Part shown: positions 15,866 to 28,846 of the stretch, one piece after another
How the letters are laid out: each line of letters begins with the position of its first letter
How positions within the stretch are numbered: the stretch's first letter is position 1
NCBI GenBank assembly: GCA_022457155.1
Contig: JAJGOT010000029.1
Location: 876,501-940,500, forward strand
Direction: 5' to 3'
Length of the DNA stretch: 64,000 bases
Source: Cladopsammia gracilis
Lineage: Eukaryota > Cnidaria > Anthozoa > Scleractinia > Dendrophylliidae
The notes under the pieces: generated by a model
Told to the model about the DNA's origin: nothing
Database searches by the model: none
The model's input: only the letters and a program-made list of their open reading frames with translations
Made by a program: the position numbers and the translations under genes

Positions 15866-16589
15866 GATGGTCTATACTGAAAGGTCACAAAAGATCGCGT
15901 TTCTCGAGATTTAGAAGCTACTGGAAAACCAAACATTTCCTATTGCTCGATTAGACACAAGGTTGCATGTTAACACTTTATTTTGAACTTTATTTGTACT
16001 TTTCAGGGAGGTTATTTTTGCAGAAATTTTCGCAAATATTACAAAGCTTAACAAAGCTCTAAAATTCAATTCTAGTACCACGTTTCCCTACTCGCACATT
16101 GTACTTGGTTCACCTGAGATAAACATGTTTTGGCAGATTTATATTGCAAGTGTGCATGAACAAACAGTTCTCAGAGACTATTCTGTTTATTTTTATACGG
16201 TCATTCGACCGTAATCTAATAAAGATTACGTCTGAATATGAGCAGGGATAATTGTACACAGCCTCAACGAAAGCTTTGTGGTATATTTTTCTGGCTTCCT
16301 GTATCGTGAGTATAAATGGTTTTTTTTTGTTTGTTTGTTGTTTTGCCAGATTTTCTACGCAATGCCGCTATCTACAAAGCTGTATCTGAAGCTAATATAG
16401 GTATGTAGGTGATGAAGAACTGGGAACGGTAAAAGTGAACGAAAAAAACGGGGGACAAGAAACGAATTGTCTGAGTTAAGAAAGGGAGTAAATATGAATT
16501 CAGTTTTGAGTGAAGTTTGGGCTTTGAAAGCGTGACGTCACGCGAATCACATTCATGTTAGTAAGAATTTACGATCTCTTCAAAAATAT

Positions 16590-17495
16590 CCTAATTATTT
16601 TTCACCTAGCTCAGTTTTCTTTGTTCTTTTCAGGGGAATATATCACATAACCCCGTTTATTACAGTGTCTGAAAAGCTGGGTGCGGCTTTCATTGTATCA
16701 GGGGAGAGACGGGGCTGAAAACAATAGCTGATAACAATAGCAAAACAAAGGATTATACATTCCCCTCGACATATTCCCCCCAACATATTCCCCTCGCCTT
16801 AGTCCCTTCGACGTATTTCCCTCATAAAAGAATAACACAAACGGGAAGACAAAAATAGGGCATAACAAGTAAAACACTCTAGCATCGGTCAATATTTTTT
16901 GTTTACATAAAAAGACAAATTCATCAATCTTATTCCTACGTAATTAACTTGCCGGTCGCGACCAGAAGCGAAATGTATAACATTATTCGATGGTATCGTA
17001 CCTCGATTCAGGTTTCGAGTCTTCAATAATGTATGACGCCTCGTTTTACGCTTGAGCCTGAATATGTTTCCGCCGGTTTCCCTTGGAAAACACACCGCAA
17101 CCACTCCATTAATCTTCGAAAGATGAAGGCGGGCAGTTGGGCCATAGCGAGACCACAAGTACTGTTCATACATTTTCTTCTCTCTCTCCCTCCTTCTACT
17201 CATAACGAAGCAACGTGCTCAATGCAAATTTGGCAAAAGCAAAACATGTTTACCGTCTCGCTTCGCCATGCCATGATCCCGATGCGGCCTTGCGGAATCA
17301 TGCTTTTTTGCATTTGAAAAATGAATAGTTTCTTTGTTTTAGAAAACCTCACAAGGTGAAAAACAAGCATGTTATTGACGTGTCCCTCGGGGATGTGATA
17401 TATTCCCCTCGTGGCGTTCCCTTGGGCTTCGCCCTTGGGTACGCCACGAGGGGAATATATCACATATCCCCTCGCTCCTGGTCAATAACCCTAAC
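16590..17495. mobile_element. Insertion in repeat A copy 1, no recognisable protein
   Basis: Relative to copy 3 (near 56,095) about 0.9 kb is inserted. It contains a minus-strand open stretch (16,889-17,203, basic, no known motif) and several copies of a GGGGAATATATCACAT unit. Its right part is a long palindrome. The nature of the element is uncertain. Confidence 0.5.
17371..17489. repeat. ~119-bp imperfect palindrome
   Basis: The outer arms are GTTATTGAC / GTCAATAAC. The inner arms are GATATATTCCCCTCGTGGCG and its complement, around a TTGGGCTTCGCCCTTGG centre. Forms a long hairpin; probably a MITE-like fold-back. Confidence 0.75.
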
Positions 17496-18599
17496 GAATA
17501 TAAAATATTATAGGCAGGCTGCGTCTTTATGCAAAAAGCACATAACGTATTTTTTTTGGCTATTTTCATCCATTCCACTTGTGCGCGCGTTGCACGAGAT
17601 GAGCGATGACACGCGCGTGTTGAACTATACATGGCTCTGCTCAGGCACAGGGAGCAGAGGAGCCAAATTTGACCTTTACGCGTTCGATCTATATATATTG
17701 CTCTGGTTTATCCAGTTGAGCACTCTCAATAGCCGATGAGTAAATCAGCGCTAGATGAAAAGTTAACGAAACCCGAAGTAACAAATTTGCATCCGTGCTG
17801 AGGTGTGTTCGAAAGTGAAAGAAATTTCCCACGTACGCAGACGTTACGCAGGGTGTTTATCACATGACGTCCGTGTTTATCAGATTATTATTGTATTTTC
17901 ACGATCATCGAAGATCAAATATCAAATGCGCAGTGATCCGGCCGGTTGTATAAAACAGCTTTTGACACATGAGAAAACCAGACGATTAAATCACATAGAA
18001 ATGATAAGCTATATATTTGAAAGTTGAAACGGGAATGAAAACAATGAACTGAAGGGGAATTTTCGATTGAAGTATTCCGGAATATGAACACATGTACACA
18101 GAATGGCACGAAAGATCGCGTTTTTCGGGATTTGGAAGCTTCTGGAAAATTAAACATCTCCTATTGCTGTACTTATATAAACATGTTTTGGCGGATTTAT
18201 ACTGCAAGTGGGCATGTACAAACAATTATCGGAGACTATTCTGTATATTCCTATTTCGGTACACGGTCAATCGAACGCGCCCGAAAGGTTACGTCTGAAT
18301 ATGGGCAGCGATAATTATACACACTGCAGTACACGACCCCAACAACAACTTTGTGAAGTGTTTCTCGGGATTAACAACAAACAACAAAACAAAAAGTCTT
18401 TATTTTCAAAAAAAAAAACAGTTACATTTTAGCTGCCCGCGTTTAGCAAAGGCTATTCTTGGCGGGCAGATTAAAGAAAAGTACACGGAGAAAATTATAA
18501 CTTTTTGCAATTAGAAAGTTCAGAATTAAGAGAAAATGAATAAATAGTTAAAAAAAATAATTGTTGTTGAATTTAACTAGAAATCGGGTTTTTTTTTAT

Positions 18600-19620
18600 T
18601 ATCAAAGGCGTTTCGATATAGTCATTTTCGTTTTCTTAAATATTAAGTAGCAGATTATGTAGTGTTTTTAAAATTTTTTTCCAAGGGAGATCTCTAATGT
18701 AGTGAGGTACCTCATTCCAAAGTTTAACGCCAAATCGAGAGAGTGAATTTTTGAGTTTATCCATCCTATTGCTTTTCGCATAAAATTTACCAGAGGTCGA
18801 TTACCGCGTATTGTATGAATGAACACTAGAAGTTTTTTGAAATAAATAGGTTTAATATATTTTGTGGTGAAATGTTGTTATTTATGTCATGTATTATACT
18901 AGCTATAGACTTGTAATACATGAACGATACAGGTTAGATGTCAGCGTCAATAAATAGCGGGTTCGCATGCTCACGAGTATCCACAAAATATATCATGCGT
19001 AGAACTTTCTTTTGGAGGATTAAAATTTTATTTAGATGAGTCTTGCATGCCTGACCCCAGACAGCAAGACCATAGCTTATAAAAGGTTGAATTAATGTTC
19101 GATAAATATGAATTAATGTTCGATAAATATGAATTAATGTTCGATAAATATGAATGTTCGATAAATATAAAACAAAACGAGATAAGAAATGTTGTAACTT
19201 GGATAAAGTCCTACAGTTTTAATTACTAATTTTTGTCGTGATAGCGTCAATATGGTATTTCCAGAAAGATTATTGGCAACCAATACACCACGATATTTAA
19301 TATAGTTTTTAGATTCAAGAGCAACATTTCTTCCCTACTCGTTATCAAAAATGTACAATTTCGGCTGGTAAGTAATTCTTTTTTGGTAACTAAGGATGAA
19401 ATATAACGAAGTTAGTTTTGGCAACGTTTAAAGTTAACTTGTTGGATATCAACCAATCGTTAAGATTTTGCAATTCGGTATTTACAGTTAGTTCCAAAGA
19501 CTTTAAATTTTTATCAGCAAAACGAATGTTTGTATCATCAGCAAAGAGATAAAACCTTAGTTTAAGCAAAGCAAAAGAGATAAAGCAAAGAGATAAAACC
19601 TTAGTTTTAATCCTGTATCG
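18600..19620 (-). pseudogene. LINE (non-LTR retrotransposon) 3' reverse-transcriptase fragment
   Basis: Minus-strand translation in shifting frames gives the RT core motif LFADDTN near 19,535 (YxDD box). LNDWLISNKLTLNVAKTNF follows near 19,430-19,475, then YIKYRGVLVANNLS near 19,260-19,300. SYGLAVWGQACKTHLNKIL comes near 19,030-19,080, and the C-terminal SRFGVKLWNEVPHYIRDL near 18,690-18,745. This order is typical of CR1/L2/Jockey-type LINEs. The frame is broken by indels, including a 21-bp tandem expansion. The N-terminal endonuclease and the first RT half are missing, as in a 5'-truncated copy. Confidence 0.85.
19088..19168. repeat. 21-bp tandem repeat inside LINE fragment
   Basis: About 3.5 units of GAATTAATGTTCGATAAATAT interrupt the LINE reading frame. 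Confidence 0.85.
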
Positions 19621-20039
19621 TTCCGGAAATATGCATATCTGTTTTCTTTTTTTTTTTTTTTGTTTTGCCAGATTTTCTACGCAATGCCGCTGCCTACAAA
19701 GGAGGATAACAGAAATGTAGGTGCTGGAGAACAGAAAACGGTGAAAGTGAACGAAAACAACGGGGGAAGAGAAATATGAAGAGAAATCTGAGCTACGAAA
19801 GTGAGTAAATAATATGAATTGACAGTCAGTCTTTAAAAGCGTAAGGTTACAAGGGTGACACTAATCGCATTCATGTCAGTAAGAGTTTACTATCTATAGG
19901 ATATAAAATAAATATTAAAAGCAGGTTGCGTCTATATGCAAAAAGCACATAACGTATTTTTATGGCTATTTTCATCCATTTTCACTCGTGCGCGCGTTAC
20001 ACGAGACGAGCGATGACTATGGGCGGCCATCACCGCCAA

Positions 20040-20860
20040 AAATACAAGAAGTGCAAACGATATAGAATAAACAGAAATGGTTTAATTGTCCTTTGTAAAT
20101 TGGTTTAGACAATTACGAAATGATGCAGATAGTATGCAGTTGGACAAGTTGCCTTTGATGGAATGATGCAGACAAACAATAAGTGGTTTAGACAGTTGCA
20201 AAACTGTCCAGTCACCGATGTTAAAATGGTACAACAAAGACACAAATGAGCTAGTCTACACGCGAATGGTCCAGCTTCCGTTTGTAATACAGCACAGACA
20301 AAACATAATTGGACAAAGTAAATCAAAAGTGGTGAAGAAGTCAATGTCAAATCAACAAAGTTAATGCTCGAATGGTTCAGCGTAATGTGAAATGGTTCAG
20401 TGCAATTGCGAATAGTCTAGCTTTCGATGAAATGGTTTAATGACTTAAGTGCAAACGATATAGAATAAACAGAAATGGCTCGATTGTCTTTTGTAAGTTG
20501 GTTTAGACAATTAAGAAACGATGCAGATAGAGTGCAGTAGGACAAGTTGTCTTTGATAGAATGATGAAGCCAAACAATAAATGGTTTAGACAGTTGCAAA
20601 ACTGCCCAGTCACCGATGTTAAAACGGTACAACAAAGACACAACTGATCTAGACTGAATGTGAATAATTCAGCTTCCGTTTGTAATGCAACACAAGCTAA
20701 ATAGAATCGGTCAAAGTAAATGAAAAGTGGTGAAGTAGTCAATGTTAAATTGGCAAAGTCAATTCTCAAACGGTTTAGCGTAATCTGAAATGATTTAGTG
20801 CAACGCCAAACAGTATAGCTTTCTGTGAAATGGTCTGTGACTTACCGTCAAACGGTTTAG
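20040..20860. repeat. ~410-bp tandem duplication within left fold-back arm
   Basis: The block starting AAGTGCAAACGATATAGAAT near 20,048 recurs at about 20,449 with roughly 85-90% visible similarity. The mirrored pair lies in the right arm (about 22,490-23,310). Confidence 0.75.
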
Positions 20861-21589
20861 CGTGACACAAAATGGTTTAGCGTGTCGCGAAATGGTCTAG
20901 TGTTACATCAAATGATTAGCGCCGGAACCGCCAAAAATACAAACATGAAATGGAACAGCTTGTTGTTAAATGGTCTAGTCCATGTGGGGCATGACGTCAT
21001 TTTTGGCGCGAAAAAAGCTCACGTACTCTGTGCTGCCTGTGTCATTCGTACAAGACCGTACAAGCTCTCGTCGCTTTCTTTAAGAAAAATAATCAGGTAA
21101 GTTCGCTTTGACTTGTTTTTATTCGCCGTTGGCAACTACTTTTCGTGTAGATTCGGCGTTGTAGAACTTTTTTATTTCCTGTGAATTCTACAACATGTTT
21201 TGTTTATCTGGTTTATCGACAGTCTCGCTGTCTGGAATCTGTTTCTTTATTCTGTGGAACTGCACTCCACATTCCATGTTTGCCGATAGATTTTTTATAC
21301 CATGTGGCTAGGCGCCGAATTTCCATATTTTTCCTGTAAGGCAACTGGAAGCGAAAATGTAATCTTTTGATTTTTTTACATTCATGCATCGCATGTGTGC
21401 AAGCCAGGGTCAAGTCTGCATTTATTATATAAAGCATCGGATGGGGCCGGGGGAGGGAAGCGTATTTTTTAATCAACATATTTGTTTCATATCCTCCCAG
21501 TTGGGACCATTATGTTTTTACCTTCCCCTACATATTACCAGGCATAACTAATCAATGATATAAAATATTGGCAATAATCAATGAGTAAT

Positions 21590-21720
21590 CGGGGGGGGGG
21601 GGGGGGGGTGGGGGGGGTTGAAGATGATTTTGAGGGGTGTCTAAATGTTTTTTGATGACGAATAATGGGGGATGTCAACATTTTTCCTTACAGTAAGGTG
21701 TGTGGGGGGGGGGGGGTGCT
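21590..21720. repeat. G-tract cluster in fold-back spacer
   Basis: Two runs of more than ten G (near 21,591-21,617 and 21,702-21,717) within the non-inverted centre. Such runs can form quadruplexes and are also assembly-prone. Confidence 0.8.
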
Positions 21721-24545
21721 ATTTTTTCCTTTAATCTTGAATAAAATATTAAAGCATCAGCAATGGTTTCTAACTTAATAATGTGCCAAGGTTAGCTATG
21801 GGTTTTTCTTTGAGGCAAGAGGGGAAGGTAAAAACATAATGGTCCCAACTGGGAGGATATGAAACAAATATGTTGATTAAAAAATACGCTTCCCTCCCCC
21901 GGCCCCATCCGATGCTTTATATAATAAATGCAGACTTGACCCTGGCTTGCACACATGCGATGCATGAATGTAAAAAAATCAAAAGATTACATTTTCGCTT
22001 CCAGTTGCCTTACAGGAAAAACATGGAAATTCGGCGCCTAGCCACATGGTATAAAAAATCTATCGGCAAACATGGAATGTGGAGTGCAGTTCCACAGAAT
22101 AAAGAAACAGATTCCAGACAGCGAGACTGTCGATAAACCAGATAAACAAAACATGTTGTAGAATTCACAGGAAATAAAAAAGTTCTACAACGCCGAATCT
22201 ACACGAAAAGTAGTTGCCAACGGCGAATAAAAACAAGTCAAAGCGAACTTACCTGATTATTTTTCTTAAAGAAAGCGACGAGAGCTTGTACGGTCTTGTA
22301 CGAATGACACAGGCAGCACAGAGTACGTGAGCTTTTTTCGCGCCAAAAATGACGTCATGCCCCACATGGACTAGACCATTTAACAACAAGCTGTTCCATT
22401 TCATGTTTGTATTTTTGGCGGTTCCGGCGCTAATCATTTGATGTAACACTAGACCATTTCGCGACACGCTAAACCATTTTGTGTCACGCTAAACCGTTTG
22501 ACGGTAAGTCACAGACCATTTCACAGAAAGCTATACTGTTTGGCGTTGCACTAAATCATTTCAGATTACGCTAAACCGTTTGAGAATTGACTTTGCCAAT
22601 TTAACATTGACTACTTCACCACTTTTCATTTACTTTGACCGATTCTATTTAGCTTGTGTTGCATTACAAACGGAAGCTGAATTATTCACATTCAGTCTAG
22701 ATCAGTTGTGTCTTTGTTGTACCGTTTTAACATCGGTGACTGGGCAGTTTTGCAACTGTCTAAACCATTTATTGTTTGGCTTCATCATTCTATCAAAGAC
22801 AACTTGTCCTACTGCACTCTATCTGCATCGTTTCTTAATTGTCTAAACCAACTTACAAAAGACAATCGAACCATTTCTGTTTATTCTATATCGTTTGCAC
22901 TTAAGTCATTAAACCATTTCATCGAAAGCTAGACTATTCGCAATTGCACTGAACCATTTCACATTACGCTGAACCATTCGAGCATTAACTTTGTTGATTT
23001 GACATTGACTTCTTCACCACTTTTGATTTACTTTGTCCAATTATGTTTTGTCTGTGCTGTATTACAAACGGAAGCTGGACCATTCGCGTGTAGACTAGCT
23101 CATTTGTGTCTTTGTTGTACCATTTTAACATCGGTGACTGGACAGTTTTGCAACTGTCTAAACCACTTATTGTTTGTCTGCATCATTCCATCAAAGGCAA
23201 CTTGTCCAACTGCATGCTATCTGCATCATTTCGTAATTGTCTAAACCAATTTACAAAGGACAATTAAACCATTTCTGTTTATTCTATATCGTTTGCACTT
23301 CTTGTATTTTTGGCGGTGATGGCCGCCCATAGATGACACTCCCGTGTTGAACAATACATGGCTTTGCTCACGAAATTCAATTATGAATTTAAAACCCACA
23401 AAGGCAACCTTTTCACCCCTTTCAAAACACACTCTGAACACTTCGAAGAACATAATTTTAAACCATTTTCTTTCGTCGTGCTAAGGAGGTTTTTTATGGA
23501 ATCTTAATTTCCGTTAACACTGCTAATTTGGTAGTAAGAATATGAACGGCCGAGGAGTGAGAAGTTAATGCTGAAGAAACCGGGTTTTTTCACCCGTTTA
23601 TTCGTTCCTTTGCATTACGCACAGAAACAATAAGCTCACATTCTAATCTCACATATTTGTCAAATTCCATTGCTATTTCAGCTATTTTGAACTATATTTT
23701 ACTATAGTTGTTTCCTTAGTTTTTGATCCGACCAAATGCAAACTCAGTGTCCTAAAGGCATGCTTCCATATGACCGCAAACGATCGATCTTTCAAACTCT
23801 CGCCAAAACCTCTACAATCACAATGAAGCCATGGTGCAGCCATCAACATACCTCTGTTCCCCTTCCAAACTCTAAATCGTAGTCGATTATCGTAGACGAT
23901 CACTAATCGCCGCGCATTGAGTACCTTTTTCAAGGATCGAGTTAATATCGCGATAGAGAGATCGAGAACAGGCCTCTATAGCCATGTTATGTTAGGATGC
24001 GTGCTCACACTCTGAATCAACTACTGTGACTTTTTGTCTGGAGTTGCTAATCTGATACTTAACGACGTTTTCACCCAAAAGAAGCAAGTACTAGGACATA
24101 ATGACAGAACAGTTCGCGCCGCCGCAAGTTTTCGTATCACTACAAACGTTCAGGACAAGCAGTGATAAAGAACACGCTATTTAAAGACATCACGGGCACG
24201 CAGATCCATCACGCGGAAGACGCGAAACTTTTACATTTATTTACGGTCGAGTGCAATGACAATGCACTAGCAACTACTGAATAAGCTGTAGGCATGTTTA
24301 ATGCATATAATATACATATACTCACCGTGTCGAAGTAAATCAGCGGCCAGCAAATTGATAGTAAAAACCCGGTTTATTACGAAGAAACGAAACTGCCTCT
24401 GTACTGAGGTGTTTTCGAAAGTGAAAGTAATCTTGCACTGACGCACGTAATAGGATGCCTGATTTATCACATGACGTCCGTATTTATTTTTGTCAGATTA
24501 CCATTTTGTAAATTTCTAAAATCAACATGATCAAATGCGCAGTGA

Positions 24546-27500
24546 CCCCAGGCGGTGTGCGTCACGAGATTTGACCAATAGCAAGCCGTTGTTTAAACAA
24601 TAGTCCTCGCGGCAAACAAGAAGCTATTTCAGCGCGTGGGGTTGAAAAAATTGTTCCTTTCAAGGATTTCAGCGATGTTAATTGAAAATGTTTTCAGGCA
24701 GAATTAAAGAGAAATATCCCTTCTTCGTTATGGCTACAATTAAATCTTACATTCGAGCACAATGACTGCCTTAGCTGACCTCAAAGTAAACCTACTCGGC
24801 TCAATTGCCACATTATCGTAAACTGAACTTTCACACCTTCTCTTAGACTTCTCATTCCTTTACACGTTTGTTTTTCGTAAATAATTTGGGACATACAGTT
24901 AATTTAGCCTTTCTTCTTTGAGAATTTCGGGGTCTACCCGGGTCTACCCCTTTTAGTTTTCTTGGTTGAAGCCGTTCAAAATTGATAAGTTCACCAACTC
25001 GCCTAGATCTCCTGGTGAGTAATAATAATTTTCTGCGCCCACGCGGCGGTCACGCGCGTCCTTTATCATCTTCTTGTTTGGTCTTTTTTCGGCCTATTTT
25101 CCCTCAATTATAGTTGAAGGAAGAAAATATTCAAACTTTCATAGGTTTTGATGTTCAAAGTGACTTCTTTTGTCGGCGTTTGCAGTGCTTGTTCTGTATA
25201 ATACGTGGAGCGGTCTTTGCGTGATTTAGGTCTCGTGGCGTTGACCCGTGCATAAATTTGATCTTTCCGGTTGTCTTGTTTATTAACGGATTGTATGTTT
25301 CGATTCAAATCAGAATAGTGTGTCAGAGAAAAAGAAAAACCGGCCTTTACGAAGTAGTTTTGCGTTTGTAAACTTGTATATTTGATTACTTTACCAAAGA
25401 AAAGGCGCTGGATTTAAATTCAGGCTAAATAACGCAAACGTAGGAGATGCTCACTCCGTGGAGACTAAGGGAAAATGAGCCGCTACACAAATAGCGCTTT
25501 GCACTAATGACGTCACGTACTTTTGGCCCCCGTTGTGACTCAGACAAACAAACTCCTCTATGTGTTATCTGCACAAGAGTTTTGTATGGGATCAAAGGGC
25601 TCTTAAAGCCATCTCGTTAATGCGTTGAAACATGAGGTTAAAAAAAGAAGAATCTAAAATAAATATAAAATAAATATGGTAAAGATGGCGTTGTAGAATC
25701 AGACATTATGTAGAAAATGCGAGGCGCAGTAGTCAACTGGATATGGTTATTGGCAGGATAGAGAAGATTGAGAGAACTTGGTTTGAAAATTCGTGTTGGT
25801 GCAAGTCAAAAAAAGTTATGAGTAACAAAGAATCACGAGTGTGAATGTAAATAATTTTGATGTTAGGGAAGTGAAAGTGAAAGACTTTTCCCGCCTTGCT
25901 AGCTAATTGACGATGAAAATGTGTTGTTGGTTCAATTTACACAGTGCATTTTCAGTTATTCATTGTCTATTTTCTGTTGGGATATTTGACAATTGAAAAG
26001 ACTTTCTAAATCAAATACAATAGATTGCCGCAATTTTAAAACAATTAAAAGCCCACATCGATAATACGTCACGTGCAATGACTTTATATCTGATCAGATG
26101 AGACATTAATATTAATTATCAAAATATCAATTGACACAACAAATGGTGACTGAATCTTTAATATTCTTTAAAGTAAGGCCCGATTCAAACATTGAACTTA
26201 ACATTTGCCGAATCTAATGGAAGGAGGCCGTAACAACATGTCATTTCTCTAGAGCTGCCTTTCCCCATGCCAGGACAATTTGAGCTATGTTTAGCAGACA
26301 TCGCGCCATCAGCCATTTCTTTTTCAACTCTCCAGCAGTATTCGAAAATAGAACGAAAATCAAAATTTATGGTATTTTGCTGTTCCTACTCTTGCATAAT
26401 GAAACGGAAAGTTTTGTAGTTAGCTAAAGTATCAAGTCTGCTGTTTTATATATTTTGACGTGAAAAATGGCGGAAAAATGGTGATCACGTGGTCATTTTT
26501 CGGTCACGTCTGCTATGGACGCACTTATTGCTGCGGAACGAGCGTAGCGAGTGAGCAGCAACATAATCAGGATTTAAAAGAAATATATGAGAAAAAAAAT
26601 ATAAGCTAGGAAAAATCTCGATTTGATCGCTTTTTACCAGAATTCACTGCGCCACGAACACATTTTGGGCCAGAATGCACTGCGCTACGAACAAGAGCCT
26701 CGCTTGCTGCTTCAAGCTGTTGGCTGCGAGATTTGTAATATTTTGGTCCAACATGTCCCAGTCGAAATCGGAACTGAAGTGTCGAAGACTACCACGAGTT
26801 GAGCGAGGACTGTGAGGCATGGTGATAGGACCGTTGAATGGCAAACATTTTCGAAGATTGTACGGAATAAAAGACAAATTTACTTTGAAATCACTCCGAC
26901 AGCGGTCGATGAGACTGAACTGAGCTGAGCGCTTGGGGACGCGAAACCTGAGCTGAGCTTGGGAGACGCGAACACAGTAATTACCTAAATTTTCGCACCT
27001 TCCTCGTGGTCAACGCGTCCTTCACTCAACAATATTCTACAGACATTGCAGGAACTTGATGCGTGAATTACAAAACAAAATTAGTCTTATCAGCTGGAAT
27101 TTTCGTCGATTCATCCCGGTTACATTTGCTTTGCTTCCCCTCAAAAAACGAAAGACAAAATTCCGTAATACCAGCGAGATGATAAAACAGCATTATTACA
27201 ACAAATATACCGCAGCAGTTACTATCTTTTGGATACACTAGTATAGAAAATATTGGGTCTGGAGCGGATAAACAGGGCACCACTCCTGGCGGTCACTTTT
27301 TTAGTTTCCATTAGATCGAAATGAGGTTCATGACAGGCCTGCACCGACTCCGCTATGTGGTTTTGCGGTTGCGATGCATTTATATTAGCTTTCAAAGTTT
27401 GGCTGTTATGAGTCGTGTCGTTAAGTGATTTACGTCTTATATGATGTGTTAGGCGGCGTTTTGTAAATAGTTTTCAGGAATGGTTGGTTTTGAACGAAAC

Positions 27501-27728
27501 TCCATTTTTCATCAGTATTTGTTTAAGGTTTTTCAGTCGTGGGTGAAATGTTGTGACAAAAGGCGTTATTATCTCGCGAGTTTTTCCGTTTTGTTTTCAT
27601 GCCAATTGCGTTCCGGCTAAAGTGAAATTCAGAATACCAGTGCATTTAAGAGGGTGCTGATGGGGTTAACAGTTAACTGACAATTGCCCAAAAATATAGT
27701 AGTAGTTTACTGATAAATGAAAAGTTAC
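24546..27728. other. Intergenic, no supported gene
   Basis: About 3.2 kb, mostly AT-rich. A block near 25,490-25,560 (GTGACTCAGACAAAC region) is related in inverse orientation to 33,240-33,340, so it belongs to a dispersed repeat. A minus-strand frame at 26,644-26,877 shows no recognisable domain. Nothing else is supported. Confidence 0.6.
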
Positions 27729-27987
27729 CGTATTTTCTCTATTAAATGCCCCCGGCGTTTATTTCAAACTTGGCCTTGTGGACCCGGCGTTTCTTTGTAT
27801 CAGCAGTTTTTTCTCGCCCGCCATTTTTTAAGAAAGGGTTATTATTCGTTTTTCTTGGCAGCCTTGTAACTTGCCCTTAAATCTTAAGTTTATTATACCA
27901 CAAACAAACGTTTGAGGAGCTTACTCACAACTTCCTTAATTATACCCGGCGTTTATTCGGGGCCCGGCGTTTAATTGAGAAAATACG
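27729..27987. mobile_element. MITE, ~260 bp, TIR CGTATTTTCTC
   Basis: The ends CGTATTTTCTCTATTAAATG and the reverse complement of TTTAATTGAGAAAATACG are inverted copies. TA lies on both sides. The motif CCGGCGTTTA recurs three times internally. Confidence 0.65.
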
Positions 27988-28840
27988 ATAACAGTGAAGT
28001 GACATTCTATTAATTATACTAAATTAACGATTGTTGTTGTTAATAAAAGCAACATAGTTTTTTCCTAACAGCAAAGCTATTTTGTGACTTTTACCTGCCT
28101 CGCTGCGTGACCAGGTGACATATTAACCGATATTATATGCGAAAGGTACCAGGGTCGTAGAGCGTTGACCTTGATCTCCGTGATGGCGTCGAGTGGCGTG
28201 GTCAAAGTTATTCTGAGTTTTTATCGAGATGATGACACATAAGTCGCATACCGTTTGACATGACAAAGCACAATTCAATGGACATATAATCAAACAATAA
28301 GCGGAAAGTTTGGACTCGGTGAGTTTGATTTAAAGTTGTTCCGATTAGAGAAGATCGACGGGAAAGCTGTTACAAAGGCTCAGTTGGAAATGGAGCTACC
28401 TTTTCTAATGGGAAGTGCGACAAGTGATGGTAGTATGGTGTGTATTTTGTTTCGTCATTTTGTCCTAGCACGCGAACGTGGGTTGACCCAGGGCTTGACC
28501 ACACGAGCCCTTTTCAGTGTTAGATTAAATGAGTAAGATTTCTGATTACACTAAAACCTGTATTAAGCAGACTCCAAAGTAAGCGGACACACCGTATTTT
28601 ATTGGACACAAGCATCAGTGAGTTTCGAATTTTTTTCCTTCCCATACTCTCTGTGTACGATCCTGTATCAAACAGACATCTTTAATACTGACGATCCTTA
28701 TTACGGTTTTGGAAGCTATCTTGACAGGTGAGAAATTATGGTTTTTGTATGAGAATCTAATGTCGAATAATTTTCGTAAAGCGGCTGTTCTAAGTCCAAT
28801 TCCGAAAACGCATTCACTCTGGTCATTCTCATGGTCTTTA
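27988..28840. other. Intergenic, no supported gene
   Basis: Holds a short frame at 28,336-28,536 without recognisable motif. A CCTGTATTAAGCAGACTCC block near 28,558 is related in style to the TCCGTATTAGAGAGG repeats at 31,310-31,510. Confidence 0.5.
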
Positions 28841-28846
28841 AAGTAA

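Larger units (their letters stand above)
15870..17945 (+). repeat. Dispersed repeat A, copy 1 (interrupted)
   Basis: Shares long stretches with 18,085-24,545 and 55,330-57,558 in the same order. Shared pieces include the AGATCGCGTTTCTCGAGATT block near 15,892, the TGCCAGATTTTCTACGCAATG block near 16,344, the GCAAAAAGCACATAACGTAT block near 17,530, and the CACATGACGTCCGT block near 17,860. No coding capacity is visible. A segment from about 16,590 to 17,495 is absent from copy 3 and is an insertion. The Polinton-like element abuts its left edge. Confidence 0.75.
20018..23331. mobile_element. 3.3-kb fold-back element with 1,512-bp inverted arms and 6-bp TSD
   Basis: The left arm (20,018-21,529) and right arm (21,820-23,331) are equal-length reverse complements with only occasional substitutions. 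The termini read TATGGGCGGCCATCACCGCC. GATGAC flanks both sides (20,012-20,017 and 23,332-23,337). The interrupted host repeat reads through in related copies at 17,600 and 56,210. The 290-bp spacer is G-tract-rich. Mirrored open stretches in both arms are by-products of symmetry; none shows a known domain. Each arm contains an internal ~410-bp tandem duplication and many degenerate AAATGGTTTAG units. Confidence 0.88.
18085..24545 (+). repeat. Dispersed repeat A, copy 2 (split by LINE and fold-back element)
   Basis: Pieces at 18,085-18,372, 19,650-20,017 and 23,332-24,545 line up in order with uninterrupted copy 3 (55,330-57,558). The breaks coincide exactly with the LINE fragment and with the fold-back element and its target duplication. 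Non-coding. Confidence 0.78.

Noticed and set aside
16889..17203. Basic 104-codon minus-strand frame as a gene
   Set aside because: No motif, no start context, and located in an unclassified insertion within a repeat.
21590..21720. G-runs as functional quadruplex regulators
   Set aside because: They could form quadruplexes, but similar G or C runs occur at several unrelated intergenic sites and vary in length between duplicates.
20105..23244. Mirrored 66-88-codon frames in the fold-back arms as genes
   Set aside because: They appear in symmetric pairs, encode no recognisable domain, and repeat within one arm because of the ~410-bp duplication.
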